A stretch of 64,000 bases of DNA from Lycocorax pyrrhopterus obiensis (GCA_014706295.1 JACSVZ010000013.1:1577231-1641230); one strand, 5' to 3'. Counted from the first letter of the stretch, positions 12,101-27,900 are shown. The notes: generated by a model from the letters alone, not told the origin. Numbers and translations are program-made.

Positions 12101-15100
12101 GGGGACAGAGTCCAAACCACAACCACACAGGTGCTGTTCACCAGGTAAGCACTCAGGGATTGCACAGCATCCACTGGGAAAACAGGGAAAACACCTGGGA
12201 TCCACATCCTACAAACTGCACCACTGCTAAAGCTTCACCACTTTATCACTTTCATTACCTTCTGTATGATAAAGCCACATCAGCACAGAGATTTCTCTTT
12301 AAGCCACCAAAGTTTGGGTTACACTAAACCAGTCCCAAGCACTAAACAGATCAAGTTTCTTACAGACACGAAATATCCCAGTTGTCACCTGCAATTCCTT
12401 AATTACCCTTAACCAAAAAATGAACAACTCCTGAATTCTCAAGAACAAATTCAGCAGAGTGCAGCCAAATCCAGGAATTGCTGCTCAGGAAGTCGAGCAG
12501 GAATTGCTGCTCAGGAAGTCTGAGGACTCTGTACCCTGGCAGCCCAAAACACGACCACATTTCATCGTGGAAACAACAAAACATTCCCCAGCAGGAATGT
12601 TGGGTGTTCCCAAATCAAAGGAGATGGAAGATCAGTTCTCCAGCAGGATTTAATTTTTCTTTGATTCATTGCTTTATATTTTATTAGTGGAGGGAAGACA
12701 GCCCAGAGGCAGACAACTCATTTCCCAACCCAAAAATCATCAGGATTTTCATGATGGAAATTTCAGTTTTCCAACAGCTCTGTTGGTGCTGAATGCATCC
12801 CCATAAAACATTCCTTCTCCTACCAGAGGGAATTTTATCCCAAGGAAAGCTTTCCCCACGAACATCACCAGGATTCCTAGCATTTTCCACATCCCACTCG
12901 TTGCTGCTCTTACCTGTGCTCATTTGCTGGGATAGAGTTAAATTAGAATTAATTGCAGAAATTCCAACAGAATTCATGGCTAAAATGGTGACGGTGTGTG
13001 TTGGCTCAATCCATGGAAAGGACCAGGTGGTGCCATGATCCACATATTCCTCCCAGGAGGGCTTTCCTGGGATCTGGTGCTTTATGATGTATCTGCTCAC
13101 GCTGCACAACGAGTGATTCTCCATCAGGGGCTGCAGCAATTAATGAATGGGCATTAATTCCTGAATTCCTTCCCCACTCCCTGATTCCCTGATTGGGCAG
13201 CTCCAGTTTTAAGGAAACAGGACCCAAGGAAGATATTCTGGCTCCTGGCCTTTTAGCCAAGGACTGGAGTCCTCTGAAAGACTTCATTTCCTGTGTGCCC
13301 CTCTGAGAGCTGACCCTTATTCTCTCTCTTCCCAGCAAAGGGAAGTGAAGGACAAGGAAAGCCAAACTTTCAGATTCCCACAGCAATTCCCTGTTTCACA
13401 CATTTTTCAGGGTTCAACCCCCCGAGCAGCACATGAGCAAACAGGAATGGCCCCTGAGGGTCTTTTCCTGTCCTGCACTAACCTTTCAAGGCAAAGAAGG
13501 CAAAACCATCTCCCATTTTATCCCAGAATTACCACCAGGATTCACCTCTTGCCTCTAGGATGAGCCAAGCAATTGTCAGGAAGACAGAAAAAGGCAATCC
13601 CAACTCCCACAAGCAGTAGCTGCCTGGGTTTGCCTCATGTGCGTGTCAGACTCCCCTTCTGGCAATTCCACCTGGATTTAGGATCAAAGGGAAAGCCCCA
13701 AATGCAGCTGCTCCCACCTTCCACACGAGTGTAACATTCCTCTGCTTCCTTGCCGGATCCTCAGAAATGATTCTCCAAAATTCAGGGCCTTGCAAGGGAG
13801 CTGCAAAACAACAATTTGAGAAGGACAGTCACACCTGAGTGTGGAAAATCCCAGCCCTCAGGATGTCCCTGGAAGCACAGACCTCTGATGTCCTGCACGA
13901 GGGTTTGGGCTGCTCTGCTCCAGTCACTCCAGAATCCAGATCCATCCGATTCCCTGCACCGCACCTGCACCACGTATTCCACACAAAGCTGCTCGACTTC
14001 TATCACAGCTGAGCTGCCTGCGGAGTTTGGGACTTCATAAAGCTGGGAGAGAAGGCAAAAAATTCAGAGTGAGAACAGGAGGATGTTTAGGCAGCTCTTG
14101 GAGTCAAAATTCCTGAAAATGAATCCAGCGAGGAAGTGGGATAACGAGGAATATTCCTTTGCTAGACACTGTGATTTCCTCCATGGATAAATTCCATAAA
14201 AACCAGCTCCACACTGCAGGCCAGCAATGCAATGATCCCTGCTCCCATCCAAACGAAACAGACAGTACCTGCCACGGAATCTCTTCCCTGTTCCCTGCAT
14301 TCCAGCGGATCTGGAAGGTCAGATCCCTGTTGGCAAAGACAGGCTTGGTCCAGCTCACGTTCAGCAGCCCCACATTCCTGGTGAGCTCTGCTCCCACGTT
14401 GGAAGGGGGGAGAGGCTTTACTGGAAAATGGAAAGATTGAGAAATGACTGCAATGTCTGCACTGACACTTCCCATTAAATCAAAGCATGGATTAATTTTC
14501 CTTGTCCTGAGGGTGGCAGGTAACACACGGCCTCTGCTATTCCAAGGAAAGCAGGGCTGTGCTGGAAACACAGAATCCATGGGAATGTTTCCATGGATTT
14601 CACTTTCGTTTAAAGCAAAACAGATTATTTTGGTGCTGGCACCTGGTACCTGCCCTGGGATAAAGAGCAAAAGACAGAGCCTGGCAATAAATTTAGAGGT
14701 TTAGGTTGGATATTTGGGAAAATTTCTCCATGGGAAGGGTGGTCAGGCATTGGAACCGCTGCCCAGGGCAGTGCTGAGTCCCCATTCCAGGAGGGATTTA
14801 AAATCCATGTGGATGTGGCACTTGGGGATATGGTCAGTGGTGGCCTTGGCACCTGGGAATGGTTGGACTCCATGGTCTCCAAGGGCTTTTCCAGCCTTAG
14901 CAATTCCATAATTCCATTATTTTAATGGAGTCACCCCTGCAGAAAGCAGCAGCTCCTGTAGAGGCTGGTGACAGACACTGTGCAGTGATTAATGGAAATG
15001 TTTTTATTTTATTAATTGGAAATTCCCCCCAAATCCAGCTCCTCCAAAACAGGAATCTCCCAAAGTCCTTGACTGTTAATCAAGCCAAGTTGGAATAACT

Positions 15101-18100
15101 TATTTTGGATAATCAGATGTGAATGAGGAGAAAAAAGCAACAAAAAATAAATAAATTTTCATTTTGGATGGTGCTAGAACAGGTTTGTTTTGGTTTACTA
15201 CAATACAGAGCCCACTGCACCCAGGATAAAACATTCTATTCATTGTCACCACGTAATAAATGCATTTTATAATTAAATAACTAATTTATTTCATAATTAT
15301 ACAACTCTCATTTATTTCATGTAGCACCTCTGGGGTCCAGCTGCCTTGTTTGCTCTCACCTATGTTCACATTTGTGTCCAGAAGACACCCAGGGAATGCT
15401 CTGTCACAGAGCAGATAAGAAGAGGTGATTTGCACATTTTGGTGTTTTCAAAACATCCAAACACTGCTCCTGCCTCTTGTTTTTCTCCAAATTTAAGTGC
15501 TCTGTGCGTCACAAAACTTTGCAGCAGCCTGAAAGAGCATGGGCAGTGCCTATGATTTTAAATGGATATATAACAGTGTAAATAATACACTGTACTGGAG
15601 TAGAAACTTAATTCATTGAAGACAAATTAGTCTGGAAAATTAAAAAACCAAACCCTTAAAAATGAGCTTCATTTTTCAATATAACATTTGCCTTTTCTGT
15701 AGAGAGAATAACAGGCAAGAGTGGATGTTTCATTTAGAATCTGCTCCTGTGCCAAGCTAAATGTATGGAAATAACATTTAATCCAATTTGGTTTTTAAAG
15801 TAATATCAAAACTCTCATGTTTTTATTTAAAACCTGTGGAAAAGTACTTCCCCTACACCATCTAAAATCCAGGGGCACAAGGGAAGAGAGATTCATGGAT
15901 CTCGACCTACCCACATCTGCTGGAATGACACAAGTTGGGGAGGATTGCAGTGTTCCCAGGAAGTGCTCAAACTCTATCCACATGGTATAGCCAGACAACA
16001 GGAAAATAGGCTGGAATGTGCACTCATAGGAGTGATTCCTCTGCAAATGGCATTCCTTCACCTCGGAGTTTGGAGATGGGCTTGGAAAGTCAGAGCAATA
16101 AATTTGGCTCCTTGAAAGAGGAAAAAAAACCACATTCAGTTGATACATTGCAGGTGTAAGTCTGGAGGGAATTAAAAGAACTGGTGGCACTGGAAGCAGC
16201 CTGGGATTTTGAGGATTATTTGGATCTTGAAGCTGAATCTGCACGGAATGGATAATTAACACTCCAGTGTCACTGCTCAAAGCTTTGGCTCTGGAAAAAG
16301 CAGGACATGAAGGCTCTTCCCACTGCAAAAAGTTTTGATTTGACAAAAAGCAACAGGTACAGCAGCTCCAAATCCTCATCAGTTGTGGGATTTTAGGTAT
16401 TGGCAATAAACACAGCAAGGCAAATCTGCCAAGAATTGTCTCCAGTCGGGAATGACTTCCAAAATCCCAGCTGGCAACCAGAGGGAAGCTGCCACGCAGA
16501 CCAATCAGACACTCTGAGATCACCAGGAGATGGAAATCCCATAAAAACATCAACTCTGGATTAAAAATCCCATGTCCAGCTATCACACCTGGCAACAGAA
16601 GAGAGGAGCCCTGGATTCTGGATGAAATGGAACTGCATGCGTTCTTGGAGTGGGAAGTTTTCAGATTTCTCCTCAGACTTGTGAGGAGAGGGGCCAGAGA
16701 GGGCGTGAGTTCCTCAGCTGAACCACCGGAGTTCCACTTGGTTGAAGTCTCCTCTTCCTGTCCCCAGGATTAAAGCAGTGCCTGGTGCTTTGGAGGCTGG
16801 GATTGGCATTCCCTGCTCCCGCAGGATGATCCCACAGGAGCTGTTTCTCTTGGCAGCACCGGCTGCAGAGGAAGGCGTAGTAACAACCCAAGCCAAACAG
16901 AACCCCAGCAGCCAAAGCATCACACGCAGCACAGCAGTGCTGCACTCCAGCTCCAAAATGGAACAGCAGCAGGAATTTTATTGCATTTTCTTCTTTCAGG
17001 TCTTACTCTGAACAAACAACCACAGAAATAAGAACAAAAAGAAGGATCAGCAGCGTCTGGGAAGGATTTGCAGGCAGTGTGAATGTCACTGTTTGTTCGA
17101 GCAGGAACACTAACAAATCTACACATTATCACCTCCTACTAGAAAATTACATTTTTAGTTAAACCTGAACAGTGAAAAAGGGGGAATAAAAGCCATGATG
17201 AGCAGCATGGGGTTTATTCCCAGCTCCCTGCCCAGCAGTGCGCTCATTATATCCATATTTGTGAAGGCAGTTTACACAAAAGCTACCTCAGCACTCAGCC
17301 AGGCATTAATCCTGCCCCAAAAGCCTCCACTTGAACTTTCCAGCATTCCAGTTATTCCTTTAGTCCACAAAACCCTGAGAAATATCCACCTGGGCACCAA
17401 AACTCCAGCCCACCTCCACCAGAGAAGACGGGCTGGCTTCCCAAAGGATTAGGCCCTCAGAGCTGACGGAAGCTTTTTGCCAACATTTCTGCATCTCCAG
17501 CCCAGCAGAGCAGTAAAATTATGGATTTCGGTCTCAGGAAGGGTTGTCTGTCTGTCTGAGTGGTTCTAGGAAGCTCTCGAGCTCAATATATCAGGGGTGG
17601 AATGGGATGAGCTTTGAGGTCCCTCCCAACCCAAACCAGTCTGGGATTCTGGGATGCTGGGAATTGCTGCAGTCAAAGCTGCTGCCTTCACAAACAATAT
17701 TCCCTTTGTGAGCTAAGGTTTGATTCTCTAAGCAAGATTTTTTTCCATCATGGAATGAATTTGTTTCATCCTCTATTTGTATCTGTCTGTACATAGAAAA
17801 AAAATACAGAATTATAGAAAAATCAAAGACTGAGTGGAGACCTCAGGAGGTCTCAAGTGCTATCTCAGACTCAGAGCAGGGTTAAATTCAAATCAGATGG
17901 AGCTGCCCAGGGTCCCATCCAGCTGGGTTCTGAGAGTCTCCAAGAACAGAGATTCTACAGCTCCCCCAGGCCAGACATTCCCACTGGGAATGGGCTTTTC
18001 CCTTATTTCCTTACAACTTGGAGACAGGAGCAACTGGAATCATTTTTGTAACTGCTGCAAGCAAACTGCTTGGAGAGAGCTGGCTCCCACACAGTTTGAA

Positions 18101-18937
18101 AAATGCTGAAAAACCTTATAAATATGATCTGTTACATACTCAGGTATCTCTGGTTCCCTTCCTGCACACAGAACAAATCCCCCTTAAAGAATCTGTTCAC
18201 TTTATAATTAACATTTACCCGGAATTCTTTGATGCAATAATATTTCGAGGAATGCTTTCCAAGCATAAAAAGAGAATTAAAATCCATCCATACCTGTAAT
18301 ATCTTAACTGCAAACTCCCCAGGAGCAAGGTGGTTGGGTTTGCAGACCATCTGCAAGTCATTTTAGTTAAGTATCCATCAGTCTCACAGGAGATATTAAA
18401 ATCCATGTCTAATTAAAAGACATTAAAAGCTTAATTAATGAGACACAATGGTTGCTACAAAAAAAACCCAAAGGCAATAAGTGGAGTTTCAATGGAAATA
18501 TTCCATCCTCACTAGGAAAATGCCCCAAAAGGAGAATGGAAAATCCTCTGGAATCTTACCTACTACATATAATTCAGCGTATCTATGGTGACATTCCCTA
18601 CTTTGGTGACAACAGTACAAAGCGTTATAGAAGAAACTTCCTCTAGGTTTGGTTGCTTTCAAGTTGAAAAGAGTAACTTTGCTTACACGATTGTTCACAA
18701 GAGAATATTGGCTGGCTGGGATTTCTTCTGCTAAATTCAGCCACCAAACCACCTCCTGGGCCTCTACAGGCTTGCTTTTGTTTTTATAGATGCACAGAAA
18801 TGAAATGTTGGAGCCAGCACTGGTCAGGGTCTTGGGAGGGAAGTACAGGACTTGAGCTGCACAAAAAGGGGGAAAAAGGGGGGAAAATCCATTGAGATTT
18901 GAAACTGAAGCAAAAAACATAGAGCATTTGTCAATAA

Positions 18938-18981
<44 letters not shown>

Positions 18982-21900
18982 TATTAGTCCACTTGTATTT
19001 CTAGCTTTCCTACTTCTTAATCCCTGTGAACAAGAGCAGAAATGAGCCTTGGACTGTCTCTCTCCACAACTGAAGTTTCTAAACTCTGATTCAAATAATC
19101 TTCAATATCTCCAGGCCACACAAAAGGAAAAAAAGGTGAAAAAAATCCATTGAGACTCGAAATTGAACCAGAAAACCATAAACACATTTGTCAATAGAAA
19201 AATATTATTATTATTATTGTTGTTATCATCATCCAGTTTTATTTCTAACTTTCCTGCTTCTTAATCACTATGAACAAGAGCAGAAATGAGCCTTGGACTG
19301 TCTCCCTTCACACCTCAAGTTTCTAAACTCTGATTCAAATAATCTTTAATATCCCCAGGCAACTCTGAATTAAATGAGCAGAAAATCACCGGAGGGTGCA
19401 GTGCAAGCAACACACAGCAGCACAAAGGGGAACACAATAAAATTAATCAATCTTTTCAGGAGTTGCTGTTCCTCCTCCTCCTCCTCCTCCTGAAGTCAGC
19501 AGGAGATTAAAGTCTCAAAAACTGGTTTTACACTGCAATTAACACCAAACTGTAGCAGCAGTGCGATCCAGGCTTAAGGACACTGAATTTTCCAAGGATT
19601 TAAGGATGTGTAAGCTCAGCCCCCATCACTCAGGGATTCAGGGAAGCTACAGGTGTAGCTGGAACAGAGCTGTTTGCAAAGATCACCCCAAAGCCAACGT
19701 GAAAATCCTTTAAAGGTCAGGTTTGCCTCCCATACTGAGGAACCAGGCAGAGATTTTTAGGATTTTCCCCAGATTTCCCTTTCTCAGGCAGTAAAACAGA
19801 TTTAGGATCTGTTGTTGAAGGTTTTATTAGACAAAACCCTCTTTTTCCAAGGTTTAGTTCTTTCCTTGGAACTTGGTTTAAGCACACACACAAAAGTTTA
19901 ACACAAAGTGCAGGTGCCCATGTAAAGGCCCAGGAAAAGCACAGAGTTCAGAGAATTCCTGTGGCAGCACAGACCAAAACATTCCCAGGTAATTCCAAGC
20001 AGAGTGTGGAAAAATACAACAAAATAATCAGAAAGTCACTTTTTGCACCAGGCTCAGCATTACAAACCAAGCTGGACTATACAAAAAGTACATTTCTTTT
20101 TGCTCTGGGCCTTTAGTTCAGCTACAAAACCAAAACCAGAAGTGAGAGAAAGCATTGGGAGACAAACCTTGAATTGAGGAGAGGTTCAGCGCTGCCAACT
20201 GAAATTGGAAATGGAAAAGCTCTGAGGAAAAGAGCTTTTCCTGGGTCTGAACAGGTGCTGGTGAGGGAGTGACAGCCACAGAGGTGTGCTCTCCAGAATT
20301 CCCAGTGCCAGCCTGGCACAGGGGAGGAGCTGAGCCTCAGGCAGAGCCAGCCAGGGAGAGCAGAAGGGGAAAAGCTCCCACAGGGTTTTTCATCCCAACC
20401 CATGTTCTCCAATACCAAATCCACTAAACAAACTGGGCAATCAGTTTTATTCAAAAGCCTGCAGGTGTCCTACCTCCCAAAGTGAGGTTGTAGGGTGTGC
20501 TCCAGTCACTCCAGAACCCTGGACCACGGAGATTCCTGCTCCTCACTTGCACTGAGGATGGAGAGTCAAGTAGGGCACTGTCTATGGCCACTGAGGTTTC
20601 CAGAGCAACCTGAAGCATCTGTTGGATTATCAAAACCCATTATTGTTGTAAAATGAAACAGAGAAAGAGACAGAGGGAAGCAAAGTAAATAATCTATGAA
20701 GTCAGAATTCTCCTCATGCATTCTCTTTAAACTCAGTTTTTGGGAGTGCTGAGTAAATCAATTTACTCCTTAACAGACAGGAGACAATGTCCTCATATTC
20801 TACACAAGGATTTTCTAAGTTTTTAGGTAGCAAGTTGGATTAAAAAGCTTTCTTCTTTAAATTTACTGTCAATCTGAGAGTGGTAGAAGTTGCATAATTG
20901 TGGAAAACAAGTTGTATCATTATGGATTGCTAATTAACAGCTGCTTGTTATTCCAGAGCCACTTGCATGGTAGGAACAGAAAAGAACCCTATTTATACAA
21001 AACTTATAAATATTAAACATAGATGTGTTATAGAACATATAGAATGCTGAAAGAAAATGGGTTTAGACTTCACAGAATGCAGGATTTCATCCAAGGAGAA
21101 AAATGGGAGTTTGTTTGCAAGACCCAGCAGGAGACGGGGCTGCTCTCAGTGTTTACAGATGTCCCACCCAGCTTCCCGGCCTTTCCAGCTCAGGAAAAAG
21201 CAGCGTGCTAAGCCCAGCTCCGCCAGAGCAGCCATCCTGTCAGCCCAGGGCCAAGGAGGGCGGTGGGAATCCTGGGATTCGGGAGAGCCCCCCACCCTGG
21301 GAAGCCGAGCCCGCGGAGCTGCCTCACCTGGCACTCGCCGCGTCCCGAGGGAGCGGAGATCCTCACTTGGTGCTGCAGAGGGAACGGCAGCAGCACGGGG
21401 CTGGACCAGCAGAGCTTCACCTGGCCCCTCTCAGCCAGCTCCAGCTGCAGGTCCACAGGGGCCTCGGGCTCCACTGCACACAAATTAATCAGCAATTTAG
21501 CCCCAGCTTCACCCCGGGCTGCTGGGTTTTACTGAGTCACAATTCTCCTCCAGAACTGAACTGAACTTCAGTTCTCTTAAACTCTGATTTCAAGAGCTGC
21601 TCTATTGCGTGGCAGTGATGTGTAATACCCCTGGAAAAGTCACCCTGGCACTGTTACAGTTATCAAGAAATGCTGTTTGACCTCCCATTTCCCTTAAATC
21701 TGCAGGAATTTCTTCCCTTAGGCCACAACTCTTCCCTGGCTTACCTGCCTTGCTGAAAAGAGGGAATGAGGAAGAGAGGGATGGGAGTGCTGAGAAAATC
21801 AATTTGCTCCTTAAAATGGTCTCAGATTGCACACGAGGATTCCCTAAATATTCCCATCCTTCCACGGGGATTATGGCTCTGAAACGAGGTCTCCAGGAGA

Positions 21901-24900
21901 GCTGCATCAGGGCAAAGTGAAAATGGGGAGTTTGGATGTTCCCATCGGGATGAAGGGAACTCCGGAGTGGGGAATGGATGGGCGATCCTTAGGATTACAT
22001 TCCTTGGACAATGACAAGGAAGCAGGGCCCTACTTTTACCTGGTAGTGAGACCTTGGCTGGCCTTGTCCTCATTCACAGCCAAGTTTCTCCCATGGAAGA
22101 GTAAAATCCCGTTCCAGACCACTGCAGGGTGAACATCACGTGCAAAAGCTGAAGGGAAAACATTCCCAAAAGTCTTGGGCAGTGGGCAAACGTTCCCTTC
22201 AAATTCCATCTGCACTGGTGTCCAGCTCTCCAAGTGGTATTACTGGAATCTCACTCAGTTATACCAAAAATCTCTTATTATTTTCAGTATAAATCCACCA
22301 CACTAAGTCAGATTTTATTTAATTTCTACTTCTAGACCATCTCAAAGCAATTAACTTAATGAAGGCCAGCAGGGAGTGATTGGGGGGGAAGCAAACAAAA
22401 GTCAGTGGCTTTTCCATCACGCTTCCCTGATTCAGATCCCACTTCCTGAACACAGATAATGATGGTTGTGATGCCACCTGCTCCACTATAAGCAAATAAA
22501 ATCCACATGACACAAGCATTCAGAGTTTTACATTCAAAATAGTTTTAATTGAGCTAAATCTTGGCAGAACATGTATTAATATTGTGCATTTTTAAAACTT
22601 ACTTCCCTAAGCAGAGCGAACTCATTATGTCATTTTTAAATACTGGTAGACTCCAGCCTGAATTTTTAATTTCTGCCTGTAGCATCATCTCAAACTGGCA
22701 GGATGAAAAATGCCACCTCTCATCTTCCAAACAAGCCCACCCAGAGACTTTTAACTGGTTCTGTCTGCAGAGCGCATCAGTTAGGAGGAAGTTCATGAAA
22801 TTCCCAAGTTTTTAAGTTAATAAGATGTTCATAAAACTTTACTTTCTTTCCCTGCAGCCAACAGTTCCTGCCTTTATGAAATCTGCCCAAATCTGCAATA
22901 ACTGGGCATGCTGGATAGCAACACATATCAAATTCATCATGTCAGGAGAGTTTGAGCTTGATCAAACACAGAGGAATGTTTCCCAGCTTGGAAAACGCTG
23001 GGGTTGCATGGGTGAGGGAGGAAACATCAGGATCAGAGAGCTGCTCAGGAAAACAGGTGGGATTATTTGCTAAGCAACTTTAGGAACAGCTTTTTAAATT
23101 TAATTTAAGTCCTCAGCAACACGGCCAGAAAAGCTCCACCACTGGCCCAGTCCTGGGCACAGAGAGGTCCTGATTAGAATGGAAAAAAACCAGAAATAAC
23201 CAATTAATTGACTGCCTGGGCCCTGCTCAGCGTGGTTTGCACTGGAGCCCAGACAGGGATTAGGGAGCTCTTCCTGTCCTGTCTGTGCCCCCTTTCCCAG
23301 GAGAGCCATCCTGGAAACATTCCACGGGCACGGGGTTCAATGCTGCTTACCTACGTCCGTGGGCTGCAGTGACATGGGAGGCGACCCCAGGGCTGTGCCA
23401 CCGGCCACCAGCTCCAGCCACATGAGGTAGGTGTGGTTGAGGCTCAGGGAGGCCACCAGGCACTCACAGGTGTCCTGCTCCCTGCAGTCACACCGAGCCA
23501 CCCTCACTGTCCCCCGCAGAGAGCTCGTGGATGCAGCTCCCAGGGACAGCTCTGATCTACAGGGGGAGAAAACAGACCAGGAAACAAAACAATGAAGTCT
23601 TTTCTTCTCTATCTCAATAGGCTTGTCCATCTGGATATGGTTTATTGATCAAAAAATAAAATTAATTAACGTAAAAAAGTAGTAATTGTAACCTGTTGCT
23701 TTAACTTTGCTGCTTCTCCCTTTTTAAATGGGTCCCAAGTAATGAACACAATTCCATTAAAGTATTCCCGGATCTTTTTAGGCACACAATGTTGTTTTAC
23801 CTTCCCATGGCAGCTCCCTGCCATCCCAAAAGAGATTAATTTCTAATTCCCATTCCTGAGGCACTGAAATAATATCAAAACAATTTAATGTTCCTTCCAG
23901 CTCCTGCTACAATTAAGCTTTACAGGGAATATTATAATCATGGAATGGGTTGGGATGGGAGGGACCTTAAATCTCATCCCATTCCAATTCCCTGCCAGGG
24001 ACAGGGACACCTTCCACTATCCCAGGTTGCTCCAAGCCCCATCCTTAGCCACTTCCAGGGATCCAGGGGCAGCCACAGCTGCTCTGGGCACCCTGTGCCA
24101 GGGCCTGCCCACCCTCACAGGGAACAATTCCTTCCCAATCTCCCATCTAAATCTTTGGAACCAGCAGTTCCCAAAGGATTCTTCATTCCCATTTCTACTC
24201 TTCAGGCTCTTCCAGAGATCCTCACTGATGGAGTTGTGCAGGTATCCAGTGACAAAGGCCTCCTTAAGGTTGGGAATTTAATAGTGCAAATAATTTGTGG
24301 CCAAATTTCTCACAGCAGCAAAGCCAAGACAAATCCTGACAGTTCAATCACCTCGGATTCTTTCCTGCTTTTGACTTTTCATCCTCACCCAAAAAAAAAA
24401 AAACCTCCTGTTTTGAATTGTTCTGAAGTGATTTTGGAGTTATTTCTGTCCAGTAAGGGTTTTGTTTTACTAATTCAGAGAAAGAAATGGAAATTCATAG
24501 AATCAGAGCCTTTCTGTACATTTTTCAAACGGTTTTATAGCTGGCATGACTCACTGGAACACTCGGATTCAGGGAGGGCAGAGATCTCTGCACTGGAGAG
24601 GGAAGGATGAGATTTGGTGCTTTATTTTTTGGGTTTAGTCCATTTGTTATCTGGTCCATTTATCTGAGTGCAGAGCACAGGGAACTGGGCATGATTCACC
24701 AATTCCATTTCCATCTCCTGCCCTACTTAGAGAGGAGAAGGTCAAAAACTGAGGATTTATGGGGGATGGGAAGAGCTCATGCAAAGCACAGGCCGGGACT
24801 GCAGGGAAACCACTCCTGGATCATCCCAGCGCCACTCCCCTCATCCCTCCCTGAGCTTTGTGCATCCACCTTGGGGTTGGGATACCCTGAGGCTGGAAAA

Positions 24901-27900
24901 TCATGGAATTTCGGCAGCACTGCCCTCCCAGCCCTGTGCTCTGCAGGAACAACCCCAAGCAGGTCCGTGTCAGGGTATGGTTTACATTTATTAATGCTCC
25001 AGACAGTCAATCCTGACATTCCTAAAATAATTCTCACCAGGAGTCCCAGACTTGAGGACACAGGAATTATGCTGATGGTATCTGGCAGACACAGAGCTTT
25101 TCAGTTACTTGGAATCATTTTGTTTTTCTAGATGTGGCTCCACTGTTTCTTCCTGAATTTCCTTTCAAAGACTTCGCAGAATTTTCTTTGAAGCTTCCCT
25201 GCCTTCTCCTGTTGCTCACAGATTTTATTGGTCTCCAAAAGCCACAATCAGTCCATAAAAAATGGTAGTTTTTTCTTCAAACCATGTCTTTGATCTGATC
25301 TAACTGGAAAGTGGTTACCACCACACCAGCCCTTTGTCATTCCTAATAATTATTTCAATTTTTAACCATCAAAATGAGATTGTCTGCACCAAAAAAAAGC
25401 AGTGTAAAGGGAGAAAAATGCTAAAGGGCTCCTCTCCTGACTTACTAGCCCTCACAAGCTGAGGAAAGGTCAGTGGCTCCTCCACTCCAAACCCTGTCAC
25501 AGAGAGTTCTTTTAGCCAACACCTTGGAAAACCTCGGGACAAAAAAACATTTAGGAAGTCCTAAATGTTTTCTATTTATATTCAACCCTCTTCAGAAGGT
25601 GATGCTTCTCCTGCTAAATTCATCTGTGGCCCCATGGTGAACTTGGAGACTTTCAATTAGATGCTGCAAAATGTCCTGACTGAATTTCAATCCTGCTCTT
25701 GCAATTGAAAAGAAAAAGTAAAACTTATTTTAGGAAGAATTACATGAATTTCTACATTTGCTCTCATTTCAGGGAAGGTCCATCCCAACCAGGTGGTTCT
25801 GAAACAGGGCCACCATTGGAACCCTGCCATCATTATTCCTGTCACTAGTCCTTTTCAAGCACTGCCTTTATTAGGAATGGATGGAGCAAAGCTGTCTGGG
25901 GGTTCCAGGATTTTCCATAAACATTTTCCAGTGTTTTTGATATATGGTAGCTCCAGAAAAATACTTATTTGAAGAAGCTGCCCCATTAAACTGCAGCAGA
26001 TCTGAGGGCTGCTGAGCTCATAAATCTCTAATGGAAGGTTGATTTTCTCTGGCTGAAGAGGCTCAATGTACAACTGATGCCCTTGAGGCAAATTGCATGA
26101 TTTATCCTCAAAAAACATGGGAATTTAGTCCCAGAACTGGAGGAGAGCCTCACAGGTACTTCAAATAAGTCAAAATGTGAGTGCAGCCTCATGAGCTCAA
26201 AGGGCAAATGATAACCAGTGCTCAAAATTAAACTGGGAGCACTCACCAAGGGGATCCTAAGGCTAAAGATTCCAGCCCCTGGAACCACAGCATTCCTGGA
26301 ATGACACAGCTGGGAAGATGTTTGATAGACAATCAACCCAACTTGCCAAACGAGGCTTTGGAATAACCTTTTCTCTCCCAAAGCCCCATCATCTCCCTTA
26401 CTTAAGCCTCTCACACAGCACTGCCATGGGCAGAACAAAACATTCCCATCCCTGATACCATTTCCAAGCAGGAAAACTGTGGATGTGGTAAATAAGAGGT
26501 TACTTCTCTAATGCTGAAAAAAATAAAAGCTGTGAGAGACCCAAGGTTTTGTAGATTCCTCTGTATCATTATTTTTGTGCATTGCCCTGTATGTGAGAAT
26601 CCTGGCTGGATCTCCAGACTCCCAGGGAGAAACACATGCCAGGAATGCATATTTTTAAAACTGGGAATGTTTTCAAGGTATTTTGGCTCAGGAATAAAAT
26701 GTTAAGGTATCAGAGAGCCAACAGGGAAAGCTGTCACCTTCCCAAAGTCTGAAATGCTTGTGCCTGCTCCTCCCCCAGAACACAGGGACCCTAAAAGGAA
26801 AATATCAATATGGAATCTGGGGAGGGAAATGGGTTCTCCAAGGTTTTGCTTTGTTTCTCATCTTTGCAGCAAAGAGGAATCAAACAGAGACTCTGGTGAG
26901 TCCATAGGGCCTGCTCTCCTAAATTGCATGGCACTTACTGAATTCCCTTCCTCTTCATCCCAGCTGGGGCTCCAATCTGCTGGCATCCCAAAAAAATTCA
27001 ATATAGAGATTACTGCTCTGGGATCACTGGCAAAGCTTTTCCTGTTGCAGCTGAGCCTGGATGGAGCAGAGCAAAGCCAGAGCTGCTTCCCCCACAAACA
27101 CCCATGGAATGGTATTTTGGGAATCAAAGTCATGAGGAACACTGGAAATGGGAACCCACTCCACCAAAATAGGATTAAAATATTGTGTCAGCTAAACAAC
27201 CATATTTATGCCTAGATAATGCACTTGGTTTCTACCCTGACTACAGGGATGATTTGTGCCAAGTGATATCTGCCTGGTTAGGAAGTCCTCCCCTATAAAT
27301 TCAGCTAATTCAACTATTTCAGTTTATCCTGCCTGCTAAGGAAATGAAGTCTGGGTGTTCACACCAACCCTTCAAATCTATCAGAAAATCAGAAATCAAT
27401 TCAGAAAAAAACCAGGGTGGCTTCATGCACTCAAACAGATCTATTGATAACCAATGTACACAAGGCCTGCCCACCCCACAGCCAGGATGATCCCATCTCT
27501 CAGCATTGCAGGGAACGTTCACCACAGTGACAACAAGATGAGAGCAGCATTTGCCACTGTATTACACTGAAGTACCACAGTTACTTCAAGAGAGACAATA
27601 TTATGGTCAAAAGCAAATAAAAAGCAGATCCAAGACTTTAAAATTAAGAAATTCTAACAACAAAGATACTTTAAGAAGTCAATGCTGATTTCATGAAAAC
27701 ACTTTAAGAAACCTGGGAAAGACAGAGAAGGGGGACTCTCCATTCCAACCTTTTTCATTCAAAAAACCACAAACTTTCCATATTGTGCAGGATTACTTTT
27801 AGACAGGACAAAATAAAATCTGCAAAGCTAAAGCTCCCACCGTGCTGGAAGCTGAAATGCTGCTGCTCTAGAAAATGCTTTCAGATTTCCAGGCAAATTT

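Noticed and set aside
23888..24610. 240-codon open frame on the plus strand
   Set aside because: Its first third reads through an antisense CR1 fragment and the rest through LEPR intron; no domain or splice context.
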